Assembly (NCBI RefSeq): GCF_013414345.1
Contig: NZ_CP058670.1
Location: 806,001-870,000, forward strand
Source: Microcella indica
GTDB lineage: Bacteria; Actinomycetota; Actinomycetes; Actinomycetales; Microbacteriaceae
Length of the DNA stretch: 64,000 bases
Direction: 5' to 3'
A program made the position numbers and the translations under genes. Position 1 is the first letter of the stretch. Each line of letters begins with the position of its first letter. Below are positions 35,748 to 45,378 of this stretch, one piece after another. The notes below the pieces were generated by a model that ran no database searches, was not told the DNA's origin, and was given only the letters and a program-made list of their open reading frames with translations.

Positions 35748-36811
35748 TCGTCCAGGCTATCGGCGGTGCTGCGCCCGCGGGGAGAGCGCAGGGTGGTCAG
35801 GAGTCGTTGCAGCGAGTCCAGTCGCTGCGGGCCCAGCGGGCCGAGCTCGCTCCGCTGCGCCCGTTCGACCAGTTCGCAGTCCGGGGCATCCGTCAGGTGA
35901 GTGCACCCCCGGGGGCACTGAGCGGCGACGTCGGCGAGGTCGCCGAATGCCCGCAGGATGTTCTCCGGGTCGACGTGCCCGAGGCCGAAGGAACGCACGC
36001 CGGGGGTGTCGATGATCCAACCTCCCTCGGGAAGACGCAGCGAGACGGTGGAGGACGAGGTGTGCCGCCCGCGACCCGTGACGGCGTTGACGACTCCGAC
36101 GGCCCGGTCGGCGCCCGGCACGAGGGCGTTGACGAGCGTCGATTTGCCGACGCCCGAATGTCCGACGGCGACGGTCGTGCGCCCGCGCAGTCGCTCGAGC
36201 AGGGCATCGACGGGGGGATGCTCGGGCGAGCTCGTGACGACCTGCAGGTCGAGGCCCGTGAAGTGGGCGAGGAAGGCGCTCGGGTCGGCGAGGTCGGTCT
36301 TGGTCATGACGAGCAGGGGAGTGATGCCCGCGTCGAACGCCGCGACGAGGTAGCGGTCGACGAGCCGGGGCCGCGGTTCGGGGTCGGCCGCGGCGACGAC
36401 GATGAGCAGCTGGTCGGCGTTGGCGACGATGATGCGCTCGACGGCGTCGGTGTCGTCCGCGCTGCGGCGCAGGAGGGTTCGGCGCTCGTGCACGCGCACG
36501 ATGCGCGAGAGCGAGCCCTCGTCACCGCTCACATCGCCGACGAGATCGACGCGATCTCCCGTGACGATCGACTGCTTCCGCAGCTCGCGGGCACGCGTCG
36601 CCGTGACCGTGCGCTCCTCGGGAGCGCCCTCGTCGACGAGCACGGTGTAGCGGCCGCGGTCGACCGTCGTGACGCGTGCGACGACCGCGTCGTCGTGGGC
36701 GGGCCGCTGCTTCGAGCGCGGACGGTTCGCCTTCGGGTTCGGCCGTGCGCGGTAGTCGGCCTCGTCGTATTCGTCGTACGGCTCGACCGAGTCGGGCGGC
36801 AGCCAGCTCAC
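35744..36811 (-). CDS. rsgA: Ribosome small subunit GTPase RsgA
   Basis: A circularly permuted GTPase that checks late 30S assembly. The motif order is diagnostic: TKTD (G4) at residues 170-173 comes before the P-loop GHSGVGKST at 217-225 and DTPG at 268-271. An N-terminal OB domain (about 40-110) and a C-terminal zinc knuckle (Cys299, Cys303, His305, Cys312) complete it. The GTG at 36811 gives 355 residues and overlaps the aroA stop; the longer open frame upstream is aroA shadow. It is co-transcribed with aroA and hisN. Confidence 0.96.
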   Translation of the reverse strand: MSWLPPDSVEPYDEYDEADYRARPNPKANRPRSKQRPAHDDAVVARVTTVDRGRYTVLVDEGAPEERTVTATRARELRKQSIVTGDRVDLVGDVSGDEGSLSRIVRVHERRTLLRRSADDTDAVERIIVANADQLLIVVAAADPEPRPRLVDRYLVAAFDAGITPLLVMTKTDLADPSAFLAHFTGLDLQVVTSSPEHPPVDALLERLRGRTTVAVGHSGVGKSTLVNALVPGADRAVGVVNAVTGRGRHTSSSTVSLRLPEGGWIIDTPGVRSFGLGHVDPENILRAFGDLADVAAQCPRGCTHLTDAPDCELVERAQRSELGPLGPQRLDSLQRLLTTLRSPRGRSTADSLDE

Positions 36812-38223
36812 GGCGCGGCGACCTCGGAGCCAGCGCCGAGCATGCCGAGCCACAGCTCGGGGAACTGGGGGAGGGTCTTGGCGGTCGTGCCGATGTCGTC
36901 GATCTCGACGCCGTCGACGGCGAGGCCAATGATGGCGCCTGCCATCGCCATGCGGTGGTCCTCGTACGTCGACCACAGCCCGCCGTGCAGCGCTCCAGGA
37001 GTGAGCGCGAGCCCGTCGTCGAGCTCGTGGGCGCCGCCGCCGAGCGCGGTGATCTCCGCGACGAGAGCGGCGAGCCGATCCGTCTCGTGGCCGCGCAAGT
37101 GGCCGATGCCGTCGATCGTGCTCGGGGCGTCGGCGAGGGCCGCAAGTGCCACGAGTGCGGGCGCGAGCTCGCCTCCCGTCGTGAGGTCGAGGTCGACGCC
37201 CGGGACTGCGCGCCCTCCGCACAGGCCGAGGCCGCCGTCGACGACGAGCGCCCCCGCCTCGCGATGCACGCGAGCGCCGAAGCGCGGCAGCAGGTGCTCG
37301 AGGTCGGCGCCGACCTGTGTGGTGGTCTCGGGCCAGTCCTCGATCGCGACGGTCCCGCCGGCGACGAGCGCGGCGACCAGGAAGGGCGCGGCGTTCGACA
37401 GGTCGGGCTCGATCACTGTCTCGGTCGCGGCGATCGGGCCGGGCTCGACGATCCACACGCCGGGTTCGGGGCTCGTGACCTCGACGCCCCGGCGCCGCAG
37501 CGATTCGATCGTCATCGCGATGTGCGGCATCGACGGCAAGCGCTCGCCCGTGTGCCGCAGCTGCAGGCCCTGCTCGAAACGCGGTGCCGCGAGCAGCAGG
37601 CCCGAGACGAACTGGCTCGACGCCGAAGCGTCGATGGAGAGCTCGCCGCCCCGCACCGAGCCCGCGCCCGCGCCCCACAGGCTGAAGGGCAGCGCGCCTC
37701 GGCCGTCGTCGTTGACGTCGACGCCGAGGGAGCGGAGCGCCTCGATCGTCGTGCGCATGGGCCGCCGCCGTGCCGACTCGTCGCCGTCGAAGGCGACGGG
37801 GCCCAGCGCGAGCGCCGCGAGGGGCGGGAGGAAGCGCATGACCGTGCCCGCGAGACCGCAGTCGATCGTCGTGCTGCCCGTCAGATCCGCCGGCGGCGTG
37901 ATGCGCAGGTCGGGTCCGAACGCGCCATCTCCATCCACTCGCTCGATCGAGACGCCGAGCGAGGCGAGCGCGTCGATCATGAGCATCGAGTCGCGCGAGA
38001 ACAGCGGTCGCCTGAGCACGGAGGTGCCGTCGGCGAGTGCGGCGAGGACGAGCTCGCGATTCGTCAGGCTCTTCGAGCCGGGCAGGTTCACGCGCGCGTC
38101 GAGAGGGCTCGTCGCGCGGGGCGCGCGCCAGCCACCGGGCTCGACGGGGGAGTCGGATGCCTCGGATCGATCCTCGTCGCCGTAGGGAGAGAATCGCGGG
38201 CTGGAATAGGTGAAGACCTGCAT
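36808..38223 (-). CDS. aroA: 3-phosphoshikimate 1-carboxyvinyltransferase (EPSP synthase)
   Basis: Condenses shikimate-3-phosphate with phosphoenolpyruvate in chorismate synthesis. It has the active-site [11 protein letters not shown] near residue 47, [12 protein letters not shown], the catalytic [11 protein letters not shown], and [10 protein letters not shown] near the end. From the ATG at 38223 the protein has 471 residues, including an extra N-terminal segment of about 40 polar residues before the catalytic domain. Starts further upstream would run through the sigH promoter. The residue after PGSKS is Leu rather than the Ile/Ala of classic classes; glyphosate sensitivity cannot be inferred. 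Confidence 0.93.
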   Translation of the reverse strand: MQVFTYSSPRFSPYGDEDRSEASDSPVEPGGWRAPRATSPLDARVNLPGSKSLTNRELVLAALADGTSVLRRPLFSRDSMLMIDALASLGVSIERVDGDGAFGPDLRITPPADLTGSTTIDCGLAGTVMRFLPPLAALALGPVAFDGDESARRRPMRTTIEALRSLGVDVNDDGRGALPFSLWGAGAGSVRGGELSIDASASSQFVSGLLLAAPRFEQGLQLRHTGERLPSMPHIAMTIESLRRRGVEVTSPEPGVWIVEPGPIAATETVIEPDLSNAAPFLVAALVAGGTVAIEDWPETTTQVGADLEHLLPRFGARVHREAGALVVDGGLGLCGGRAVPGVDLDLTTGGELAPALVALAALADAPSTIDGIGHLRGHETDRLAALVAEITALGGGAHELDDGLALTPGALHGGLWSTYEDHRMAMAGAIIGLAVDGVEIDDIGTTAKTLPQFPELWLGMLGAGSEVAAP

Positions 38224-38228
38224 CGGTT
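38203..38228 (+). promoter_or_regulatory. SigH/SigR-type autoregulatory promoter
   Basis: GGAAT at 38203-38207 and GTT at 38226-38228 are exactly 18 bases apart, the GGAAT-N18-GTT consensus of the actinobacterial thiol-stress sigma factor. It points towards the sigH gene 46 bases downstream and overlaps the first codons of the divergent aroA. Confidence 0.75.
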
Positions 38229-38274
38229 GTCTACAGTAACGGCACGCACGATCACTCACCGAAGGGAGCACGTG

Positions 38275-38940
38275 ATGGCCACGAGCCTTCTCGAGGCACC
38301 CGCACGGCGCTCGACAGTAGAGTGGGCACCGATGAGCGACGAGTTGAGCGAGAGACGACGGCTGTTTCACGACCAGGCTCTGCCTCTCATGGATCAGCTC
38401 TACGGTGCCGCGATGCGCATGACGCGCAACCCGGCAGACGCCGCCGACCTGGTGCAGGAGACCTTCGTGAAGGCGTTCGCCGCCTTCGGGCAGTTCGAGC
38501 AGGGCACGAACATCAAGGCGTGGCTCTACCGGATCCTCACCAACACCTACATCAACATCTATCGCAAGAAGCAGCGCGACCCCTATCAGGGCACGATCGA
38601 CGAGCTTGAGGACTGGCAGCTCGGTGGCGCCGAGTCGGCGACCACGACGGTCACGCGATCAGCGGAGGCCGAGGCGATCGACCGCATGCCGTCGAGCGCC
38701 GTCAAGGATGCTCTGCAATCGATCCCCGAAGATTTCCGCCTCGCGGTGTACCTCGCCGACGTGGAGGGGTTCGCGTACCAGGAGATCGCCGACATCATGA
38801 AAACGCCCGTCGGAACCGTCATGAGCCGCCTCCACCGCGGCCGACGGCTGCTGCGGGAGCTGCTGGCCGACTATGCCCGCGAGCGCGGCATGACCGCGTC
38901 GACGATTCCGGCGAGCACCGCGAGAAAGGGCACGACATGA
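38275..38940 (+). CDS. sigH: ECF sigma factor SigH/SigR (redox stress)
   Basis: A 221-residue group 4 sigma factor. Region 2 covers about residues 35-105 ([40 protein letters not shown]), and region 4 covers 150-205 ([23 protein letters not shown]). The sequence and the ZAS anti-sigma gene that overlaps its stop identify the SigH/SigR class, which controls thioredoxin and protein-repair genes under disulfide stress. The ATG at 38275 has GAAGGGAG before it; Met20 (38332) is an alternative shorter start, as used in some relatives. Confidence 0.95.
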   Translation: MATSLLEAPARRSTVEWAPMSDELSERRRLFHDQALPLMDQLYGAAMRMTRNPADAADLVQETFVKAFAAFGQFEQGTNIKAWLYRILTNTYINIYRKKQRDPYQGTIDELEDWQLGGAESATTTVTRSAEAEAIDRMPSSAVKDALQSIPEDFRLAVYLADVEGFAYQEIADIMKTPVGTVMSRLHRGRRLLRELLADYARERGMTASTIPASTARKGTT

Positions 38941-39173
38941 CGGACTGCGGTTGCGACAAGGCCAAGGCAGAGCTCGAGGAGTTTCTGCACAACGAGTTGA
39001 GTGCCGCCGAGTGCGCCGACATTCGCGAGCACCTCGCGAACTGCGACGACTGCTCGGCCGAGCACCTCGTGGGGCTCACCCTCAGCAGCAAGGTCAAGGA
39101 GGCGTGTCAGGAGACCGCCCCCGACGACCTCAAGGCGATGATTATGGGCTCGATCGAACGCCTCGACGCCTGA
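38937..39173 (+). CDS. rsrA: Redox-sensing zinc anti-sigma factor RsrA
   Basis: A 78-residue ZAS-domain protein that holds SigH until thiol oxidation releases zinc. The core HLANCDDC gives His32, Cys36 and Cys39. Additional cysteines are Cys4, Cys6, Cys26 and Cys57. ATG overlaps the sigH stop by 4 bases, so both are made in step. Confidence 0.94.
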   Translation: MTDCGCDKAKAELEEFLHNELSAAECADIREHLANCDDCSAEHLVGLTLSSKVKEACQETAPDDLKAMIMGSIERLDA

Positions 39174-39237
39174 GTAACGCCGGGTCCCGGAGGCCGTGCA
39201 TGAGCGATTGCCGGTTGTGGCTTTATGTGCCGGTTCT

Positions 39238-39900
39238 TCAGCGTTGTAGTCGCGAGCGTGTTGCACTCTGACAGATCCGCACGCGTCCGAGGGCGCGGCG
39301 GATCAGGAGCGAGAAGCCTTTGGCCGACTCTCCCGCAGCTGGTGTGAGGAATTCCACTGAGTCGACCGAGTACGTGTGCTGAGACACCGTTGTCACCCCA
39401 AAAACCGCAGAGGCGGAGACTACGACCACGATGAGCCGCGCGTTCTTCTCTGATATGACTGACTCGAGCCGGTGCGGACGCAAGGGTGGAACGTTTCGAG
39501 TGAGGTGTCGCTTCCACTGCACCTCACCCAAGAAAAGTTGAGGCGCCGCTGCCCAGCGAGTGGCGTCTTTCGAGCGCTTGACATCCAACCATGTGTCGCG
39601 CGAGAGCGGAACCGGGACGCTCGTCTGGCGACCCTCGGGGCCCATAAGGAGATGCGCGCTCACCCGCATCTCCGTTAGCCTCAGATACCTGTTGCGGGGG
39701 CGAACGTGGATGCCGTATCGCATGCTGCCGCTAGAATTCTCGGAAGCGAAGACGTGGTCGGCGAACTCAATGTTCGGTCGAGCGATGATGTAGACGACGA
39801 GAATGCCCAGCAGTGTCGCGACAACGCCGATTCCCAGATCAGCGAGCTTGTCCGCGGCAACTATGACGCTCGCGGGGAGACCCCAGTCAGTCGCGGGCAA
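39238..39900 (-). CDS. Hypothetical membrane-anchored protein
   Basis: A 220-residue protein with one clear N-terminal transmembrane helix (about residues 20-42, GIGVVATLLGILVVYIIARP) followed by a soluble domain. A second hydrophobic stretch around 150-170 (LIVVVVSASAVFGV) may be another helix. The only long start is TTG at 39900, 12 bases after the odhA stop, and no ribosome site is evident. Base composition is clearly lower in GC than in flanking genes. I do not recognise a domain. It could be a recently acquired or eroding gene. Confidence 0.5.
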   Translation of the reverse strand: MPATDWGLPASVIVAADKLADLGIGVVATLLGILVVYIIARPNIEFADHVFASENSSGSMRYGIHVRPRNRYLRLTEMRVSAHLLMGPEGRQTSVPVPLSRDTWLDVKRSKDATRWAAAPQLFLGEVQWKRHLTRNVPPLRPHRLESVISEKNARLIVVVVSASAVFGVTTVSQHTYSVDSVEFLTPAAGESAKGFSLLIRRALGRVRICQSATRSRLQR

Positions 39901-39911
39901 TGATCAGTCGA

Positions 39912-42900
39912 TCAACTCAGCGCCGCGTCCATGATGTCGGCGTGCTCCTGCGCGCTGCGCTTGCTCGAGCCCGTCGCGGGTGACGCGGAAGCGTGCCGCG
40001 AGACGACGCGCACCGACTTCATGCCGCGCTTGGCGAGCTCGATCGTGAAGAACGGCCAGGCGCCCTGGTTCTCGGGCTCGTCCTGCACCCACACGAGCTC
40101 GGCGTTCGAGTAGCGCTCGATGACCGCGCGCAGGGCATCTTCGGGCAGCGGGTAGAACTGCTCGAGCCGCACGAGGGCGACGCCCTTCGTGCCGCGCTTC
40201 TCGATCTCGCCCTTGAGGTCGTAGTGGATCTTGCCCGCGTGCAGCAGCACGCGCCGCACCGAGCCGGGGTCGCTGATCGTCGCATCGTCGATCACGGGCT
40301 CGAAGCGACCGGAGGTGAAGTCGGAGACCTCGCTCGTCGCGCCACGCAGGCGCAGCATCGCCTTCGGCGTGAACACGATGAGCGGGCGGCGCGGGCGCGC
40401 GTAGGCCTGGCGGCGCAGCAGGTGGAAGTACGAGGCCGGCGTGGACGGCCGGGCGATGACCATGTTGTTCTCGGCGGCGAGCTGCAGGAACCGCTCGATG
40501 CGTGCCGAGGAGTGGTCGGGCCCCTGGCCCTCGTAGCCGTGCGGCAGGAGGAGCACGACGCTCGAGCGCTGTGCCCACTTCTGCTCGGCGGAGGAGATGA
40601 ACTCGTCGATGATGGTCTGCGCACCGTTGGCGAAGTCGCCGAACTGCGCCTCCCACAGCACGAGCGCGTCGGGGCGCTCGACGGAGTAGCCGTACTCGAA
40701 GCCCATCGCGGCGTATTCGCTCAGGAGCGAGTCGTAGATCCAGAACTTCGCCTGGTTCTCGCTGAGGTTGGCGAGCGGCAGCCACTCCTGCCCGTTGGCC
40801 CGGTCGTGCAGGACGGCGTGGCGCTGCACGAAAGTGCCGCGTCGGGCGTCCTGGCCCGAGAGCCGCACGGGCGTGCCCTCCATGAGCACCGACCCGAGGG
40901 CGAGCAGCTCGCCGAAGCCCCAGTCGATGCCGCCGTTGCGGCTCATGTCGACGCGCTTCTTGAGCATGGCCTGCAGCTTGGAGTGCACGGTGAAGCCCGC
41001 GGGCGGGTTGTCGTGCGCGTCGCCGATGTGGGCGATGACCGCGGCATCGACCCCGGTGGACTCGGGCTCGCCGGCGGGCGAGCCCGCATCCTCACGCCCC
41101 GCGGTGCCGCCCACGACGGGAATGGTGCCCGTCTGCGCGGCGTGCGTCTCGGCGAAGGCGACCTCGAGGCGCTCCTGGAAGTCTTTGTGCGCGTTCTCGA
41201 ACTCTTCCTCGGTGATGTCGCCGCGACCGACGAGGGCCTCCGTGTAGAGGGTGCGCACGCTGCGCTTGGCCTCGATGAGGTTGTACATGAGCGGCTGCGT
41301 CATCGACGGGTCGTCGCCCTCGTTGTGGCCGCGACGGCGGTAGCACACGAGGTCGATGACGATGTCGCGCTTGAACTCCTGCCGGTAGGCGAAGGCGAGA
41401 GCCGCGACACGCACGACGGCCTCCGGGTCGTCGCCGTTGACGTGCAGGATCGGGGCCTGGATGGTCTTCGCGACGTCGGTCGAGTAGATCGAGGAGCGGC
41501 CTTCGCCGGGGGGCGTCGTGAAGCCCACCTGGTTGTTGACGACGACGTGGATCGTGCCGCCCGTGCGGTAGCCGCGCAGCTGGCTGAGCTGCAGGGTCTC
41601 GAGCACGACGCCCTGGCCGGCCATGGCCGCGTCGCCGTGGATGAGCACGGGGAGGGTGCTGAAGGCGCCGTCGCCCTTGCGGTCCTGCTTGGCCCGCACG
41701 ATGCCCTCGAGCACGCCGTCGACGGCTTCGAGGTGGGAGGGGTTCGCGGCGAGGGAGACCTCGATCTGCTGGCCGCTCGCCGAGGTGAAGACGCCCTCGG
41801 TGCCGAGGTGGTACTTGACGTCGCCGGAGCCCTGCACCGACTTCGGGTCCTGCGTGCCCTCGAACTCGCGGAAGATCTGACCGTAGGTCTTGCCCGCGAT
41901 GTTGGCGAGAACGTTGAGACGGCCGCGGTGGGCCATGCCGATCGCGACCTCGTCGAGGCCCTGCTCGGCTGCCCCCTGGAGGATTTCGTCGAGGAGCGGG
42001 ATGACGCTCTCGCCACCCTCGAGGCTGAACCGCTTCTGGCCGACGAACTTCGTCTGCAGGAACGTCTCGAAGGCCTCGGCCTGGTTGAGCTTGCCGAGGA
42101 TGCGCATCTGCTCGTCGTGCGTCGGCTTCTCGTAGGGCTTCTCGAGGTGAGACTGGAACCAGCGGCGCTGCTGCGGCTCCTGGATGTGCATGTACTCGAC
42201 GCCCACGGTGCGGCAGTAGGTGTCGCGCAGCACGCCGAGAATCTCGCGAAGGAGCGCGTTGCGGCGGCCGCCGAAGCCGCCCGCGACGAATTCGCGGTCG
42301 AGATCCCAGAAGGTGAGCCCGTGGCTCGCGATGTCGAGGTCGGGGTGCGAGCGCTGGCGGTACTCGAGCGGGTCGACGTCGGCCATCATGTGGCCGCGCA
42401 CGCGGTACGAGTTGATGAGCTCCTGCACGCGAGCCGTCTTGTTGACGTCGTCGGCGAGGTCGACATGGATGTCCTGGGCCCAGTGGATCGGGTCGTAGGG
42501 GATTCTCAGGTCGGCGAAGATGCCCTCGTAGAAGTGGCGGTCGCCGATGAGCAGCTCGTGCACCTTCTTGAGGAACTCGCCGCTGCCCGCGCCCTGGATG
42601 ACGCGGTGGTCGTACGTGCTCGTGAGCGTGATGGTCTTGCCGACGCCGAGCTCGGCGAGGGTCGCGGCCGACATGCCTTGGAACTCGGCCGGGTACTCGA
42701 GCGCTCCCGCGCCGATGATGGCGCCCTGACCGCGCATGAGTCGCGGCACAGAGTGCACCGTTCCGATGCCGCCCGGGTTGGTGAGGGAGATCGTGTTGCC
42801 CTGGAAGTCGTCGGCGGCGAGCTTGTTGTCGCGGGCCCGCTTGACGACGTCTTCATAGGCGGTGAGGAACTCGTGGAAGGAGAGCGACTCGCACTTCTTG

Positions 42901-43649
42901 ATGCCGGGCACCATGAGGGCGCGCGTGCCGTCGGGCTTGGGCAGGTCGATCGCGATGCCGAGGTTGAGGTGCCCGGGAGTCACGACGACGGGCTTGCCGT
43001 CGACCTCGTCGTAGTAGACGTTCTGGCTCGGGAACTCCTTGAGCGCCTGGATCATGGCCCACGCGATGAGGTGCGTGAACGACACCTTGCCGCCGCGCGC
43101 GCGTTTGAGGTGGTTGTTGATGACGATGCGGTTGTCGATGAGGAGCTTCGCGGGGATGGTGCGCACGCTCGTCGCCGTGGGGACGGTGAGGCTCGCATCC
43201 ATGTTCGTCGCGAGGGCCTTCGCCATGCCCTTGAGCGGCGTCACGGTGTCTTCGGTGGGCGCCTCCTGGTCGTCCGAGGCGACGGGGACCGACGCCGTCG
43301 AGGGCGCCTGGGCGGGAATCGGCTGCGGCTGCGGAGCGATCGAGGTGGTGCGCGCGACCGGCTGGCTGCCCGTGACGGGCACAGAGGCCGCGGGCACAGA
43401 GGCGGGTGCGGCGGTGGGCGTCGAGGCGGGCACCGGCACGTCGGGGATCGTGACCGTCGTGGTCGGCGTCGGCGGGGAGTCAGAGGTCGCCGACTGGTGG
43501 TAGCGCTCCAGAATGGGCCACCAGGAGGGGTCTACTGCGTTCTTGTCGTCCTTGTACTGCTCGTACAGCTCGTCCACGAGCCATTCGTTGGCACCGAACT
43601 CGCCCGAGGCTGTGCCGTCGGAGCTCGATCCGGTCACTTGGCTTGACAC
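39912..43649 (-). CDS. odhA: Multifunctional 2-oxoglutarate dehydrogenase/decarboxylase (OdhA/KGD)
   Basis: TCA-cycle enzyme of the actinobacterial fused type, 1245 residues. A short N-terminal segment ([15 protein letters not shown]) is followed by a Pro/Ala/Thr linker. An acyltransferase (E2-like) domain lies around residues 110-345 and ends in [14 protein letters not shown], and a thiamine-diphosphate E1 domain follows from about residue 390. E1 landmarks are [13 protein letters not shown] and [10 protein letters not shown]. No lipoyl domain is present, so it needs a lipoylated E2 partner for full activity, as in corynebacteria and mycobacteria. The GTG at 43649 is chosen; GTG four codons later is possible. 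A very long antisense open frame here is a codon-bias shadow. Confidence 0.95.
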   Translation of the reverse strand: MSSQVTGSSSDGTASGEFGANEWLVDELYEQYKDDKNAVDPSWWPILERYHQSATSDSPPTPTTTVTIPDVPVPASTPTAAPASVPAASVPVTGSQPVARTTSIAPQPQPIPAQAPSTASVPVASDDQEAPTEDTVTPLKGMAKALATNMDASLTVPTATSVRTIPAKLLIDNRIVINNHLKRARGGKVSFTHLIAWAMIQALKEFPSQNVYYDEVDGKPVVVTPGHLNLGIAIDLPKPDGTRALMVPGIKKCESLSFHEFLTAYEDVVKRARDNKLAADDFQGNTISLTNPGGIGTVHSVPRLMRGQGAIIGAGALEYPAEFQGMSAATLAELGVGKTITLTSTYDHRVIQGAGSGEFLKKVHELLIGDRHFYEGIFADLRIPYDPIHWAQDIHVDLADDVNKTARVQELINSYRVRGHMMADVDPLEYRQRSHPDLDIASHGLTFWDLDREFVAGGFGGRRNALLREILGVLRDTYCRTVGVEYMHIQEPQQRRWFQSHLEKPYEKPTHDEQMRILGKLNQAEAFETFLQTKFVGQKRFSLEGGESVIPLLDEILQGAAEQGLDEVAIGMAHRGRLNVLANIAGKTYGQIFREFEGTQDPKSVQGSGDVKYHLGTEGVFTSASGQQIEVSLAANPSHLEAVDGVLEGIVRAKQDRKGDGAFSTLPVLIHGDAAMAGQGVVLETLQLSQLRGYRTGGTIHVVVNNQVGFTTPPGEGRSSIYSTDVAKTIQAPILHVNGDDPEAVVRVAALAFAYRQEFKRDIVIDLVCYRRRGHNEGDDPSMTQPLMYNLIEAKRSVRTLYTEALVGRGDITEEEFENAHKDFQERLEVAFAETHAAQTGTIPVVGGTAGREDAGSPAGEPESTGVDAAVIAHIGDAHDNPPAGFTVHSKLQAMLKKRVDMSRNGGIDWGFGELLALGSVLMEGTPVRLSGQDARRGTFVQRHAVLHDRANGQEWLPLANLSENQAKFWIYDSLLSEYAAMGFEYGYSVERPDALVLWEAQFGDFANGAQTIIDEFISSAEQKWAQRSSVVLLLPHGYEGQGPDHSSARIERFLQLAAENNMVIARPSTPASYFHLLRRQAYARPRRPLIVFTPKAMLRLRGATSEVSDFTSGRFEPVIDDATISDPGSVRRVLLHAGKIHYDLKGEIEKRGTKGVALVRLEQFYPLPEDALRAVIERYSNAELVWVQDEPENQGAWPFFTIELAKRGMKSVRVVSRHASASPATGSSKRSAQEHADIMDAALS

Positions 43650-43690
43650 GGCCGACCGCCCACTTTCGCTTCGCTAGTTGTTGTCGCTGC

Positions 43691-43711
43691 GCGGTTCACC
43701 CGCTGAACCGC
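43691..43711. promoter_or_regulatory. Perfect inverted repeat between odhA and guaB1
   Basis: GCGGTTCA and TGAACCGC flank a 5-base spacer. It lies 42 bases before the odhA start and 70 before guaB1, in the divergent promoter region. It is either an operator or a hairpin in the odhA leader. No U-tract follows, so it is not a terminator. Confidence 0.5.
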
Positions 43712-43768
43712 CGTGGTGACTAGCTTAACCGCTCACAGGCGGCGTCAGAGCCGCGCAGGCCGTGCCGC

Positions 43769-43774
43769 TAGCGT
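43769..43774 (+). promoter_or_regulatory. -10 box of leaderless guaB1 promoter
   Basis: TAGCGT ends 6 bases before the GTG at 43781, and no ribosome site is present, matching the leaderless pattern of the window. Confidence 0.5.
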
Positions 43775-43780
43775 TAATAT

Positions 43781-45220
43781 GTGCGATTCCTTACCGAGCG
43801 TCCTTCCCACGACCTGACCTACTCCGACGTCTTCCTCGTGCCTCAGCGCTCGAGCGTCGGCAGCAGGCTCTCCGTCGATCTCACGGGCGAGGATGCGTGC
43901 GGCCTGCGCATGCCGCTCGTCGCCGCCAACATGACCTCGGTCACGGGGCCGCGGCTCGCGGCCGCGATGGCGCGTCGCGGCGGGCTCGGCGTGCTGCCGC
44001 AGGATCTCGCTCTGCAGGATCTCGATGCGGCGGTCCAGCACGTGAAGAGCGCCCCCACCGTGTACGACCCGCTCGTGCCGGTCTCCGCCGAGGCGACGGT
44101 CGGGCAGGCCCTCGCGCGCGCCTACGACTCCCCGGGGGCGGTCGTGACGATTCTCGACGCCGAGGGGCGCCCCTCGCGGTGCCTCCCGGTGTCGGCCCTG
44201 CGCCACTGGCTGCCCGATGCGCCGATCAGCGACGTGGTGGCCGACGCGATCCCGGCGATCGACGATGAGGATGTCACCGACTCCCGCGCGGCGTTCGCCC
44301 TCATCGAGGCCGCGGGCGTCGAGGCGGTCGCGGTGCGGCACCACGGCGAGATCGTGGCGACGCTGAGCGCCCGCAGCGCCGTGCGGTCGACGATCTACCC
44401 TCCTGCGCTGGATGCTCACGGCAGGCTGCGCGTCGCCGCAGCGGTCGGCATCGCGCGTGACCCCGCCGAGCGGGCCGCGGCCCTCGTCGAGGCGGGTGTC
44501 GACGTGCTCGTGCTCGATACGGCGCACGGCCACCAGGAGCAGATGGTGCAGGCCATTCGCGAGGTGAGTGCGCGCTCGCTCGGCGTGCCGATCGTCGCGG
44601 GCAACGTCGTCACCGCCGAGGCGGCCGTCGAGCTCGCGCAAGCGGGGGCAGACGTCCTGAAGGTCGGCGTGGGGCCGGGGGCGATGTGCACGACGCGCAT
44701 GATGACGGCGGTCGGGCGCCCGCAGTTCTCGGCGGTGCTCGAGACGGCGGAGGCGGCCCGTGAGCACGGCGCCCGGGTGTGGGCTGACGGGGGAGTGCGG
44801 TACCCGCGCGACGTAGCCCTGGCGCTCGCGGCCGGCGCCTCGGCCGTCATGATCGGCTCGTGGTTCGCCGGCACTCTCGAGTCGCCCGGCGACATCGAGC
44901 TCGACGACTCGGGGCGGGCTTTCAAGAGCAGCTGGGGCATGGCGTCGACGAAGGCGGTCGAGCAGAGGTTCCGGCGACTGGACGCCTTCGAGCGCGCCCG
45001 CAAGACCCTCTTCGCGGAGGGCATCTCGAGCTCGCGCATCTACCTCGACCCCGAGCGCCCCTCGCTCGACGACCTGCTCGACATGATCACGTCGGGCCTG
45101 CGCAGCTCGATGACGTATGCGGGGGCGTCGACCCTCGAGCAGTTCCGCGACCGCGCTGTCGTCGGCACGCAGTCGGCGGCAGGGTACGACGAGGGCAAGG
45201 CCCTGCCGGTCTCCTGGTAG
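43781..45220 (+). CDS. guaB1: GuaB1-family IMP dehydrogenase-related protein (probable GMP reductase)
   Basis: A 479-residue IMPDH/GMPR-family TIM barrel with an inserted CBS pair (about residues 95-205). The catalytic loop GVGPGAMCTTR carries Cys303. DTAHGHQEQM and GGVRYPRDVALALAAGASAVMIGSWFAGT complete the nucleotide and phosphate sites. GuaB1 proteins are actinobacterial relatives of IMPDH, and work on a mycobacterial homologue assigned GMP reductase activity. This would place it in purine salvage, returning GMP to IMP. Family starts (RFL...DLTYNDVF-type) support the GTG chosen. Confidence 0.9.
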   Translation: MRFLTERPSHDLTYSDVFLVPQRSSVGSRLSVDLTGEDACGLRMPLVAANMTSVTGPRLAAAMARRGGLGVLPQDLALQDLDAAVQHVKSAPTVYDPLVPVSAEATVGQALARAYDSPGAVVTILDAEGRPSRCLPVSALRHWLPDAPISDVVADAIPAIDDEDVTDSRAAFALIEAAGVEAVAVRHHGEIVATLSARSAVRSTIYPPALDAHGRLRVAAAVGIARDPAERAAALVEAGVDVLVLDTAHGHQEQMVQAIREVSARSLGVPIVAGNVVTAEAAVELAQAGADVLKVGVGPGAMCTTRMMTAVGRPQFSAVLETAEAAREHGARVWADGGVRYPRDVALALAAGASAVMIGSWFAGTLESPGDIELDDSGRAFKSSWGMASTKAVEQRFRRLDAFERARKTLFAEGISSSRIYLDPERPSLDDLLDMITSGLRSSMTYAGASTLEQFRDRAVVGTQSAAGYDEGKALPVSW

Positions 45221-45270
45221 GCGAACGTGCAGGGAGGCAGACTCGCAGGGGGCGAGCCCGTGCGTGGCCC

Positions 45271-45378
45271 TATACTGGCGCGATAATGGAACCCCCGTCA
45301 GCCCCTGCGGAGCCTCCTCATAGTCCGCACTCCCTGATCTCTGCCCGATGCGCGATGGGCCCCGCCCGTGGGCGCTGA
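45271..45378 (+). promoter_or_regulatory. Promoter and possible 30-codon leader frame before the CNNM operon
   Basis: TATACT at 45271-45276 is a near-perfect -10. Nine bases later an ATG (45286) opens a 30-codon frame, rich in Pro, Ser and Ala, ending TGA at 45376-45378. That end lies 11 bases inside the next gene, whose own GTG at 45368 lacks a ribosome site. It may be a leader peptide coupling translation, or chance. Confidence 0.35.

Noticed and set aside
36811-37678. Long N-terminal extension of RsgA
   Set aside because: The upstream open frame is antisense-free but out of frame with aroA and has shuffled Arg-rich composition. The GTG at 36811 overlaps the aroA stop and gives the family length.
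39993-43646. A 1217-codon open frame antisense to odhA
   Set aside because: It mirrors odhA almost exactly. High-GC coding DNA commonly leaves the opposite strand open. The translation is low-complexity, rich in Arg, Glu, Val and Asp, with no family resemblance.
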